Origin: Pontibacter oryzae
GTDB taxonomy: Bacteria > Bacteroidota > Bacteroidia > Cytophagales > Hymenobacteraceae
Assembly: GCF_003576375.1 (NCBI RefSeq)
Contig: NZ_QWGE01000005.1
Location: 1 to 64,000, forward strand
Length of the DNA stretch: 64,000 bases
Direction: 5' to 3'
Translations under genes and position numbers: made by a program
Shown here: positions 17,302 through 24,354 of the stretch, one piece after another
How positions within the stretch are numbered: position 1 is the stretch's first letter
Layout: each line of letters opens with the position of its first letter
The notes under the pieces: model-generated
Database searches by the model: none
The model's input: only the letters and a program-made list of their open reading frames with translations
Told to the model about the DNA's origin: nothing

Positions 17302-17848
17302 ATCGTTTAGATAAGTTTAAGTTGGAAACTACTGTGGCTTAGTATTGCTGCACGTTTAGGGCCAAGCTATCGTCGCGAATACAATCCCTATGTATAAAGT
17401 ATCGCTAACTGCTACGGATTCAACAAGATAAGTTTTTCAAGACAATTTGTGCTCTCCCAAGCTTAACTTATAAAATAATATGGTTGATCGCAAAAACATG
17501 CAGTAACCTCTTCTCAGTGTCATCAATCTGTTAATAGAAAAAAACACGTAGTCTTCTGAAAGTTAAGGAAGTATAGTTGGTAGGTGTTTGAAATACTTTA
17601 CCGACTCGCATGCATATCAGACGAATAACTGAATAGATTATACTATATAAACAGTGCGCTGTATGGCTAGGTGCGCCTATAAAACAATATCCGGTGTAGT
17701 TTATGAACAGTAGCGTTCTACTCTACATGAAATATATTTCCTGTATTTTCTCCCAACAGCATAATTATTGTGAAAATTTTATCGTACTTTGTAAAAAATA
17801 ATGAACAATTATACCTGCGCTATTGTAGTAGGTATATAATAAGACAAA
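17302..17848. other. 547-base intergenic region between the ATPase and cold-shock genes
   Basis: AT-rich and without genes. It must hold the divergent promoters of the ATPase and the cold-shock gene. A nested dyad lies at about 17694-17727 (TGTAG and AGTAG arms around CGTT). About 110 bases before the cold-shock start the DNA is very AT-rich, as cold-shock leaders often are; I see no exact TAnnTTTG box for it. Confidence 0.45.
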
Positions 17849-18040
17849 ATGAATAAAGGAACAGTAAAATTCTACAACGACTCCAAAGGATTCGGATTTA
17901 TTAAAGATGCAGATTCTGATCAGGAGTACTTCGTACACGTTTCAGGCCTCGTACACGAGATCAGAGAGAACGATGAAGTTACTTATGAGCTGCAAGAAGG
18001 AAGAAAAGGACTAAACGCAGTAAACGTTAAGCGTTCTTAG
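17849..18040 (+). CDS. Cold-shock protein, CspA-type single domain
   Basis: A 63-residue OB-fold protein spanning exactly one cold-shock domain. RNP1 is SKGFGFIK (residues 12-19) and RNP2 is YFVHVSGL (about 27-34). It binds single-stranded RNA and DNA and melts structures that block translation in the cold. It is slightly shorter than E. coli CspA (70 residues). A strong terminator follows 22 bases after the stop. The second half ends LNAVNVK, the same as the larger cold-shock protein at 18445. Confidence 0.95.
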   Translation: MNKGTVKFYNDSKGFGFIKDADSDQEYFVHVSGLVHEIRENDEVTYELQEGRKGLNAVNVKRS

Positions 18041-18062
18041 TATTACCATACTACACCTCACC

Positions 18063-18094
18063 AAAAAGCCTTACAACCGAGTAAGGCTTTTTTA
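18063..18094 (+). terminator. Intrinsic terminator after the cold-shock gene
   Basis: A perfect 12-bp stem AAAAAGCCTTAC / GTAAGGCTTTTT with a 6-base loop, ending in a T run. Confidence 0.88.
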
Positions 18095-18160
18095 TTTGTT
18101 TGCACGCCGCCCCTCCTTTACTTCGGTACACCCTTATTTTAAGATCCAAAACATAACACC

Positions 18161-18388
18161 ATGAATAGAAAATATATAGTTGACATTACAACGCGTGAGT
18201 ACTTGTGTGTAGCCCTTAAAAAAGGCCAGGATTGGGTGCCAAACAACCAGGAAGAACTGAAAAACTTTATGAGCAGCCGCTCTGAGAATAATACACCAGA
18301 GTCTGACCTGCTGTCGGGTGAGTTTAACGATAACTCATTCTTTGAGAAGTGGATCCGTAACGGTACTAACTTTCTGTTCCGATATTAA
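18161..18388 (+). CDS. Small protein of unknown function between cold-shock genes
   Basis: A 75-residue soluble protein with no signal peptide or membrane segment. It is rich in Asn, Ser and Glu in the middle (about residues 35-60) and ends WIRNGTNFLFRY. I do not recognise it. It starts 120 bases after the cold-shock gene and ends 56 bases before a second cold-shock protein, all on one strand, so it may be part of a cold-response unit. Codon use looks ordinary for the window, supporting a real gene. Confidence 0.65.
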   Translation: MNRKYIVDITTREYLCVALKKGQDWVPNNQEELKNFMSSRSENNTPESDLLSGEFNDNSFFEKWIRNGTNFLFRY

Positions 18389-18444
18389 GTATTCTGAAAG
18401 CCGCCACGTACGTATAAAAATAAAATCAAAGCACAAGCACATAT

Positions 18445-18903
18445 ATGGGTAGATCACAGGAAACCTTCAGTAAAAAAGAAAAAGAGAAAAAAAGATTAAA
18501 GAAGCGCCAGGATAAGGAGCAGAAGAAAGAAGACCGCAAAGCGACTTCTAACAAAGGAAAAGGCATTGAAGACATGATTGCCTATGTGGATGATAACGGC
18601 AACATCACCTCCACCCCACCAGATCCTACCAAGAAAAAGAAAGAGATTAAGCAGGAAGACATCCAGATCGGTGTTTCCAGACAGGAAGACCTTGATCCGG
18701 CTGACCTTCTCCGCAAAGGCTCAATCACCTTTTTTAACTCCTCCAAAGGGTATGGTTTTATTAAAGACCAAGACACGCAGGAAAGTATATTCGTACACCA
18801 GAACGACTTGTCTGGACCAGTAAAGGAAAACGATAAAGTAACGTTTGAAGTAGAGCAAGGCCCTAAAGGCTTAAACGCTGTTAACGTTAAAGTTATCGTT
18901 TAA
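18445..18903 (+). CDS. Cold-shock domain protein with a Lys-rich N-terminal extension
   Basis: A 152-residue protein. Residues 1-40 are strongly basic and helical (repeated Lys-Glu-Lys), residues 41-88 form a linker with TPPDPTKKKKE, and residues 89-152 are a cold-shock domain with SKGYGFIK (RNP1) and SIFVHQNDL (RNP2). The basic tail probably adds general RNA or ribosome binding. Such extended cold-shock proteins are common in Bacteroidota. It is likely an RNA chaperone with functions overlapping the small protein at 17849. Confidence 0.92.
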   Translation: MGRSQETFSKKEKEKKRLKKRQDKEQKKEDRKATSNKGKGIEDMIAYVDDNGNITSTPPDPTKKKKEIKQEDIQIGVSRQEDLDPADLLRKGSITFFNSSKGYGFIKDQDTQESIFVHQNDLSGPVKENDKVTFEVEQGPKGLNAVNVKVIV

Positions 18904-18993
18904 GCAGACATTCCACTTGCAGTACACGTTGCTTCTAGCTGAAGCAATGTCTGTTTTGCAAGCGTTTATAATAGCCTTACCGTATAAAAGAAG

Positions 18994-19025
18994 AAAGCCG
19001 CTCCAATATATGGGTCGGCTTTTTT
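18994..19025 (+). terminator. Intrinsic terminator after the extended cold-shock gene
   Basis: Stem AAAGCCG / CGGCTTT with a 15-base loop and a following T run, about 90 bases after the stop codon. Confidence 0.7.
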
Positions 19026-19323
19026 AGTTCTGGCTGCTTTCCAAAGAAAATGGGTTGAGCATCCCCTATATTTTCTGCCAGTCAAGTATAGCTCGGACGC
19101 TCTCATTCTCAGCTAAAGTATGCTTATGTTGTTCCGTAAACCGGAGATGAGACTGGTACTCCCAGTATAGGCTGCATATCGCAAATTACATACAAGTCAA
19201 ACAGCCCCGCAGTTTATAACGCGCTAACCTTAGTTTGATTATTTTATGATATTAGATAATGGCTTTAATCAAGCACTAGCCAAAATCTGTGGCAAGAGAA
19301 ACATAATGGTTCTGATAAGCATA
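19026..19323. other. Intergenic region between convergent genes
   Basis: About 300 bases between the cold-shock terminator and the stop codon of the minus-strand SCO gene. I see no gene, repeat or strong hairpin. Confidence 0.5.
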
Positions 19324-19944
19324 TTACTCCTTTTCCAACTCTTTTATATCTGCTATCAGAGATTGTATACTGTTGGGATCTAGTCCGTTGTAAATACCCC
19401 GGATATGCCTTTGCTTGTCGACGAGCACAAAGTTTTCGGTATGTAAAAACACATCTTCGTCTTTAGTTAAGCCCTCATCTTCCTCCACGAAATAATATTT
19501 CCTACCCAGGTCATAAATCTCGCTTCGGTCTCCGGTCAACAGCTTCCACCTTTTAAAATTTACCCCGTGGTTGCTAGCGTACTCTTTCAAAATAGCGGCA
19601 TTGTCGTAGTCTGGGGTTACGCTGTGCGAGAGCAGCAGAATGTCGTCAATGTCTAAAAACTCACGCTGCAAGTCAGTCATGCTGCTGGTTAGCTTTGGGC
19701 AAATGCCCGGGCAGGAGGTGAAGAAAAAATCCACCACGCTTATCTTGCCTTCCATGTCGGCCTCTGTAAATTCCTGGTTTTCCTGGTTAATCAGGCTAAA
19801 CGCTCGGATCTGATGAAACTCGTTGTTGGCGGGCAATTCCCATTTCGGTGTGAAGTCCGCTGAATCATAGTATGGGAGCACTCTGCCAGATTTTTGACAG
19901 GAAAACAACGCAAGGGCAAACAAGAGGATAATGAAACGATTCAT
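19324..19944 (-). CDS. SCO1/SenC family copper/thiol lipoprotein
   Basis: A 206-residue lipoprotein: the signal MNRFIILLFALALFSC places the lipidated Cys at residue 16, so I start at 19944 rather than the far upstream ATG of the same open frame. The thioredoxin-like fold carries SCPGICPKLT (CxxxC) near residue 75 and a later His in LHTENF near 170, the three ligands that bind copper in SCO proteins delivering Cu to cytochrome oxidase CuA. It is the last gene of a strand-aligned block headed by an ECF sigma factor, but 308 bases separate it from the MORN gene. Confidence 0.9.
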   Translation of the reverse strand: MNRFIILLFALALFSCQKSGRVLPYYDSADFTPKWELPANNEFHQIRAFSLINQENQEFTEADMEGKISVVDFFFTSCPGICPKLTSSMTDLQREFLDIDDILLLSHSVTPDYDNAAILKEYASNHGVNFKRWKLLTGDRSEIYDLGRKYYFVEEDEGLTKDEDVFLHTENFVLVDKQRHIRGIYNGLDPNSIQSLIADIKELEKE

Positions 19945-20252
19945 CTGATAGGATATTTTGTGATAAGTATAACGTGAACTTGGTGATATCGGGGTGGTAT
20001 CAAGATTTGAACCTCCTTCTTTTATAGCCTGCTTTGCGCTCCACGCCTGCTGGGGCGCGTTTTCCCGCTCGGCGCTGTGTACATTTCCTGCCTTACGGCT
20101 GCCACTGGCGTGGCACCGGAAATCTACAATGCGGCTCCCGGAAAAACTGGGAATCATTTTGCTTTGTTCTGACAGTAGAATAACCTAAATGGTTGTAGAC
20201 TATATTTTAAGTTATTCAAACTTCTGTAATTCCCGAGGTCGCGTAATTTAGC
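19945..20252. other. GC-rich, hairpin-containing spacer upstream of the SCO gene
   Basis: The frame of the SCO gene stays open to 20157, but the added residues (Arg/Ser/Ala-rich, no signal) look non-coding. The segment 20020-20160 is clearly more GC-rich than its flanks and contains a perfect TGCCAC-tggc-GTGGCA hairpin near 20100-20116. I cannot identify it; it may be a fragment of a mobile or regulatory element. Confidence 0.35.
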
Positions 20253-20900
20253 TTATTTCAGCACTGTCAGTTTTACTGCCTCATCTTTTAAGGTATAGCA
20301 CAAGGCGGATTTTTGCAGGCCGTACCGAAAGCCATCCCTGGCTTCGTAGTTGATGTATGGTTTTCCGTTTTCGCGCCAGGCCTGTTGCATTCCGTGTTCC
20401 TGGTCGTCTTTAAAATTCAGAAAGGCGTATGGGCTGCCGCTTTCATACCATTGCTTTTGCAGTCCTTCGCGCTTGTCATGGTAATAAGTGAAATCGAACC
20501 GCATGTTTCCGTTCTCCCAATACCCATAATGCCGGCCATAGCCCACATTCCCCCGGTAGCTTCTGACGTCTTTCTGGTTGCCGTTGGGATAATAGGTTTT
20601 GGTGAGGCCATGTTGCATACCCTGGTAATAGGAGCCGACAGATTTCAAGGCCCCGCTTTCATACTTCTCCACGATAAACCCTGAAAAGGGCTTATCATGG
20701 AAAAAGTAAACACCGTTATTCAGAGCCAGCCCTGGTGCAACAGCAGCAACTGTATCCGCAGGAATTTCAGCGGTATCCACTTCCTCGAAAGTAACAGCAA
20801 TCTCTTCTTTTTTATCATCTGCGCAGCTCAGGCAAAACATCAGAACGAGAAACAGGCTGTATGGGAAAACGCTAAAACGTGAAGGTGCCTTTTGTGCCAT
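20253..20900 (-). CDS. MORN-repeat (YwqK-like) lipoprotein
   Basis: A 215-residue protein with a signal ending MFCLSC (Cys about residue 26) and about five MORN_2-type repeats from residue 75 on, such as YESGALKSVGSYYQGMQHGL, YYPNGNQKDV, YWENGNMRFDFTYY and WYESGSPYAFLNF. Families with this repeat are labelled YwqK-type antitoxins by homology, but no toxin partner is visible here and a surface binding or scaffold role is as likely. Its start lies 29 bases inside the end of the YHYH gene, so the two are translationally coupled. Confidence 0.85.
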   Translation of the reverse strand: MAQKAPSRFSVFPYSLFLVLMFCLSCADDKKEEIAVTFEEVDTAEIPADTVAAVAPGLALNNGVYFFHDKPFSGFIVEKYESGALKSVGSYYQGMQHGLTKTYYPNGNQKDVRSYRGNVGYGRHYGYWENGNMRFDFTYYHDKREGLQKQWYESGSPYAFLNFKDDQEHGMQQAWRENGKPYINYEARDGFRYGLQKSALCYTLKDEAVKLTVLK

Positions 20901-21657
20901 TGTAACTGCCTGCCTTTAGAATATAAAACCGCGAATCCAGGTAGCTGACATTCGAGGTATGGTAATGATAGATGGGCGTTGAGAAATCAGCCGTCACGCC
21001 TGTATGCCCCCCGTTGGAATCTAAGTTTGAGGGGTAGGTACCGTCACTGTCTTTACGGCCGTAAATGGGAAAGCCATCTCTTAAAAACCCGATCAGTTTG
21101 GCATCGTCAAGAGAGGTGAAATCACCGTTGAAGTGATAGTGGTATAAACCGCCTGGCCCGCTATGCGCCCCACCCCTGTCAAACGATTTAAGGGTTCCAG
21201 CATCCACCGGAACATTGCCACCCTCACGGTCATTGTAAATTGCCACGCCATTCAGCGCCATACCTATTGGCCCAAGCGAAGTCGCCTCTTTGGTAGCAGC
21301 CTCTGCCGGAAATACGGGGATTGTCATTACAAATGTCTGCTCCTGAAGGGTACCGGGGTTCACCGTTTGCCCATCCAGCGTGGGCGCCTCATACAAAGCA
21401 TGCCCACTTCCCCAATAGGGACTCACGTGGTCCGGAACTCCGTTTGATTTCAGCACGATACTGTTTGTGCCTACCGTAACGGTGACTGCACTTTTGAAAT
21501 TCGAACTGATGGCATTGGCTATCGAAACAGTTCCGGCTGAAGCAGTTGTGGTGGGTGCTGCTTCATCGTTGTCGTTGGTATCGCAGGAGACAAGTAGGAC
21601 AATGGCCAGGGCGCTCACGCCAAGTGTCAGGGTAAAGGGTTTACGGAGGTTTTTCAT
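20872..21657 (-). CDS. YHYH domain lipoprotein
   Basis: A 261-residue lipoprotein (signal to VLLVSC, Cys about residue 25, then an acidic linker). The YHYH domain is marked by GGLYHYHFNGDF near residue 165 and IYHYHTSN near 235, with GFPIYGRKDSDG between. Clustered His residues suggest metal binding, but the domain's function is not established. It overlaps the MORN gene by 29 bases and lies 112 bases after the Spy/CpxP-like gene. With a SCO protein nearby, a periplasmic copper or redox role is a reasonable guess. Confidence 0.9.
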   Translation of the reverse strand: MKNLRKPFTLTLGVSALAIVLLVSCDTNDNDEAAPTTTASAGTVSIANAISSNFKSAVTVTVGTNSIVLKSNGVPDHVSPYWGSGHALYEAPTLDGQTVNPGTLQEQTFVMTIPVFPAEAATKEATSLGPIGMALNGVAIYNDREGGNVPVDAGTLKSFDRGGAHSGPGGLYHYHFNGDFTSLDDAKLIGFLRDGFPIYGRKDSDGTYPSNLDSNGGHTGVTADFSTPIYHYHTSNVSYLDSRFYILKAGSYNGTKGTFTF

Positions 21658-21769
21658 CAGTGTATGATTTGTTATACAGATGAATACTACCTTTTCGAAT
21701 CAATCCTTCGGTTGACCCGCTATTTTTTAAATTTAATTTTTGATGGCAGCTCTGTGTAGTGGCAGTTAG

Positions 21770-22249
21770 CTATTCAGGCCGTCTAGGAGCCGTTCTTGCC
21801 TGGTCAAAATAATCCGCGAGGTTCGTTGTCAGGGTCTCGAAATACCTTAATTGGTCAGGTTTGCAAAGCTTCCTGAGGGAAACGAAATGATTGTAGTGCA
21901 CTGTTTCGATCTCTTGCTGCAAGCTCCCCAACTCCTTGATAAGTGAGTCTTTAGAGCTGGCGTTTCCTTCCGCCAATGTTAGATAAAGCTCGCTTTTTGT
22001 TTCCCTCACTTGGTCATTCAAATCCTGGATAGCCCTTTTGTGCTCGTCAATGAGCGCCTCATACTGCTGTACTTGTGCCTCATCCAAGTGCAGTTGCTCG
22101 ATGATCTGGTGCCTAGGCCCTTCCTGTGCAAAAGGGGGCCGCCCTCCTGTCGGGTGCGGGTTATGACGGAAGAATAAAAATCCGACCAGGAAAAGGTTCA
22201 ACACTAATAAACCAATCGCAGCTATACTTAGTAACTTTAATTTACTCAC
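21770..22249 (-). CDS. Spy/CpxP-like periplasmic sensor or chaperone
   Basis: A 159-residue protein with one N-terminal membrane helix (residues 7-27) and an all-alpha periplasmic part. LHLDEAQVQQYEALIDEH is followed by a long heptad-like segment to residue 150, ending in an LRKLCKPDQLRYFETL helix. This matches the heavy-metal sensor/CpxP/Spy/CnrX superfamily. It overlaps the anti-sigma-like gene by 8 bases, as in CnrX-CnrY-CnrH systems where such a protein senses metal and frees the sigma factor. Which signal it reads is unknown. Confidence 0.8.
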   Translation of the reverse strand: MSKLKLLSIAAIGLLVLNLFLVGFLFFRHNPHPTGGRPPFAQEGPRHQIIEQLHLDEAQVQQYEALIDEHKRAIQDLNDQVRETKSELYLTLAEGNASSKDSLIKELGSLQQEIETVHYNHFVSLRKLCKPDQLRYFETLTTNLADYFDQARTAPRRPE

Positions 22250-22517
22250 GGTAGAAGTCGTTTGAAGTAGTTAAATCCATTGCCAAGACCACTTCTTCGA
22301 TACCCGGGCTGGTTAGGTTATCGGAAGTCTTGAGCAGGACAGAAAAGTTTAGCGAAAGCAGTAGGATAAATACCGCAGCAAAAGCCCACCTCCAGGCAAA
22401 GGGTGCCGGGAGGCTGCCGGCTGACTCGATGCGCGCCAGGATGCGGGTATACAAAAACGAGGGCGGATCCACGGGTTGTATCCTTTTCAGTGAATCCAGT
22501 TTCTTGTCGATGTCCAT
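22242..22517 (-). CDS. Small membrane anti-sigma factor-like protein
   Basis: A 91-residue protein: a basic cytoplasmic N-terminus (MDIDKKLDSLKRIQPVDPP...YTRILARIE), one membrane helix (about residues 43-62, WRWAFAAVFILLLSLNFSVLL) and a short periplasmic tail. Size, topology and position 31 bases after an ECF sigma gene fit an anti-sigma factor, though I see no zinc-binding ZAS motif. It overlaps the sensor gene by 8 bases. Confidence 0.75.
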   Translation of the reverse strand: MDIDKKLDSLKRIQPVDPPSFLYTRILARIESAGSLPAPFAWRWAFAAVFILLLSLNFSVLLKTSDNLTSPGIEEVVLAMDLTTSNDFYRE

Positions 22518-22548
22518 AGCATTTAAAATAATTAGTACGACCTATATC

Positions 22549-23088
22549 TTAAAATCCTTCGCTGTCTTTCAATTTTTTCTCGATTGTCTGCTTGGCACGC
22601 TGCAGCAGCGACTCCACAGCCTTCACGCTGGTATCCATGATCTCGGCCACTTCCTTTTGGGGCCTATCCTCGATCTTCGCTAAAATAATGGCTGTTTTCT
22701 GCTTATCGGGCAAGGCGTAAATAATCTGCAAAAGCTCCTCCATGCTCTCCTGCTCTTCCAAGGGCACACCGGGGTGGCTGACCTTGGCCACATCATGCGC
22801 CAACTCGTCGGACTCGGGCTCGAAAAGAGAGGAAATAAACCCAAACCGCTTTTTCCTCTTTTTCGCTTTCAGAAAATCGAGCGATTGGTTAATGGCGATG
22901 CGGTAAATCCAGGTTTTAAGGGAGGCGGTCTCCGAATTGTATTGATCCAGGTGATGATAGACCTTCACGAAAACTTCCTGCGCCAGGTCCTGGGCGTCCT
23001 CTCTGTTCAAAACGTAATGCAGGCAAACGTTGAAGACAAGGCTTTTGTATTCGCTGTAAATAGCCTCAAATTCCGCTTTGCTTGTCAT
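22549..23088 (-). CDS. ECF-type RNA polymerase sigma factor
   Basis: A 179-residue sigma-70 family protein with region 2 (about residues 10-80: DAQDLAQEVFVKVYHHL, then LKTWIYRIAINQSLDFL) and region 4 (about 120-172: ALPDKQKTAIILAKIEDRPQ followed by a helix-turn-helix ending VKAVESLLQRAKQTIEKKL). It heads a minus-strand series: anti-sigma, sensor, YHYH, MORN and SCO proteins. Such sigma factors usually activate their own operon and envelope-stress genes. Confidence 0.95.
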   Translation of the reverse strand: MTSKAEFEAIYSEYKSLVFNVCLHYVLNREDAQDLAQEVFVKVYHHLDQYNSETASLKTWIYRIAINQSLDFLKAKKRKKRFGFISSLFEPESDELAHDVAKVSHPGVPLEEQESMEELLQIIYALPDKQKTAIILAKIEDRPQKEVAEIMDTSVKAVESLLQRAKQTIEKKLKDSEGF

Positions 23089-23413
23089 TGGTAGTATAGC
23101 GCTGTTTTATAGTTTTAAGGAAGAGCCAAAGTATACAAAATCAACGGGATTCTGAGCTTTTTCAAGAACCAGTATGTGATTACCGGGGATAATTATTATT
23201 GGACAGAAAATCGGCCCACGACTGGCGCTACTATAGTTGAGGATTAATATAATTGGGAGGCTTCCGTTAAACCGGATGAGGTATGGCAGTTACTCTTCAA
23301 TACATTAAAGGACGGCACAACACTTGTCAGTCTGAAATCAGCGCGTTGCATGCCCCTTTGGATAAATACCTGGACATTACTTTGATGTTGAAGCAATTTC
23401 TTATTTACAGTAG
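23089..23413. other. Intergenic region with a short orphan open frame
   Basis: About 325 bases. A plus-strand frame open from 23119 to 23247 reads like protein (AKVYKINGILSFFKNQYVIT, then NYYWTENRPTTGAT) but has no start codon, and a second piece in another frame follows (about 23250-23390, PDEVWQLLFNTLKDG). Together they may be a frameshifted remnant of one small gene. I cannot name it. Confidence 0.35.
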
Positions 23414-24061
23414 CTAATTAGCAATGCTTAAATAGTGTTTACGCAACTGGGGGTTAAATTTTTCAATTGCCAATCTTAGAGTTACTCTCGGCATAGTTGC
23501 AGCATATTTATTCAAAAAGGCTTTCAATCTGTCTTCATCTCTTTTACCTGCTTCTCGTATCCAGCTGCCTACAGCGGTCTGTACAAAATGTTCGGTGTCA
23601 TTTACTAGCAGTTCCGCAATCTTGAATGTATCCTCAATTTCATTTTTTCTAATGAAGAAATAAGTACTTACAATAGCAGTTCTACGTTCCATTGGTGCAG
23701 TGGATTTTGCTAGCTTATAGAGCGGGTTCTTGTCCTTGTCGTACAGATAACCGCCAACTACATAAGGTGCTGCTCTATCTACCATTCCCCAGTCATCGAT
23801 GTATGTATGATTTTCTATATAGGCGCGGTAAATTTCACTCTTCTCTAATGTTGTTGTTTTCTTGTTTCGCGCTTTCCAGTCCAAAATCGAAACAGCTCCA
23901 AGTCGGCAATCAGCATCTTTATTTTTAATCAGCTTAACTACCTCTAGTACTGTCATATACTGAAATTCTTTTGCTAATGAAAAAATCTCCCTTTTCGGAA
24001 TAGCTTTTGGATATTCTTGGCTAATCATTTTTAAGGTTTCAATGAACTCTGTTGCTGTCAT
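23414..24061 (-). CDS. AlkD-like DNA alkylation repair (HEAT-repeat) protein
   Basis: A 215-residue all-helical protein. DDWGMVDRAAPYVVGGYLYD near residue 95, MERRTAIVSTYFFIRKNEIE near 127, NDTEHFVQTAVGSWIREAGK near 153 and a late ATMPRVTLRLAIEKF match the HEAT-like repeats and the conserved Trp, Asp and Arg positions of AlkD glycosylases. These remove bulky alkylated purines without base flipping. The catalytic Asp is plausibly the D of DDWG or DR, by eye. Single gene; a bidirectional terminator lies on its upstream side. Confidence 0.82.
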   Translation of the reverse strand: MTATEFIETLKMISQEYPKAIPKREIFSLAKEFQYMTVLEVVKLIKNKDADCRLGAVSILDWKARNKKTTTLEKSEIYRAYIENHTYIDDWGMVDRAAPYVVGGYLYDKDKNPLYKLAKSTAPMERRTAIVSTYFFIRKNEIEDTFKIAELLVNDTEHFVQTAVGSWIREAGKRDEDRLKAFLNKYAATMPRVTLRLAIEKFNPQLRKHYLSIAN

Positions 24062-24137
24062 CGTCTTTCTTTCATCAATATTTCGCTTCTAAGCCTTTTC
24101 TACCTTAGTAAACCTGACATGCTAACTAGAAGAAACA

Positions 24138-24174
24138 AAAAAAGCCTGCAAACTATTTATTTGCAGGCTTTTAG
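24138..24174. terminator. Bidirectional intrinsic terminator downstream of tRNA-Ser
   Basis: Stem AAAAGCCTGCAAA / TTTGCAGGCTTTT, 13 bp with a 7-base loop. In the minus direction it ends the tRNA-Ser transcript before the alkD-like gene. Confidence 0.85.
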
Positions 24175-24196
24175 TTAATTTTGGTATCGCTACCGG

Positions 24197-24284
24197 CAGA
24201 GAGTAAGGGATTCGAACCCTTGATACCCTTTTGGGGTATACACACTTTCCAGGCGTGCTCCTTCGACCACTCGGACAACTCTCT
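24197..24284 (-). tRNA. tRNA-Ser, anticodon GGA
   Basis: An 88-nt class II tRNA. The acceptor stem AGAGAGT / ACTCTCT is fully paired. The anticodon loop CTGGAAA gives GGA, reading UCC and UCU. The variable arm is long (TATACCCC AAAA GGGTATC) and the T arm is AAGGG TTCGAAT CCCTT. The 3' CCA is not encoded. Its promoter is identical to that of tRNA-Glu for 22 bases. Confidence 0.97.
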
Positions 24285-24287
24285 AAT

Positions 24288-24303
24288 TGTGGTGCAAATA
24301 TAC
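24288..24303 (-). promoter_or_regulatory. tRNA-Ser promoter, perfect -7 box
   Basis: TATATTTG on the minus strand at 24302-24295, a perfect TAnnTTTG, followed by CACCACAATTAGA. Start-site distance puts the transcript 5' end only a few bases before the mature tRNA. The same block precedes tRNA-Glu at 52995-53016. Confidence 0.8.
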
Positions 24304-24354
24304 GCTTTTCTGTTTTACATCTGCAAGTATGAGTCGTTTATACTTTCACAATAT

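Noticed and set aside
19985-20012. Possible tRNA fragment or attachment site on the minus strand
   Set aside because: A TTCAAAT loop is present but the flanking five-base arms do not pair, and no other tRNA arms are found nearby.
20253-20900. Toxin-antitoxin module based on the YwqK-like label
   Set aside because: No small toxin-like gene is adjacent; the protein is a signal-bearing lipoprotein coupled to a YHYH gene, unlike a cytoplasmic antitoxin.
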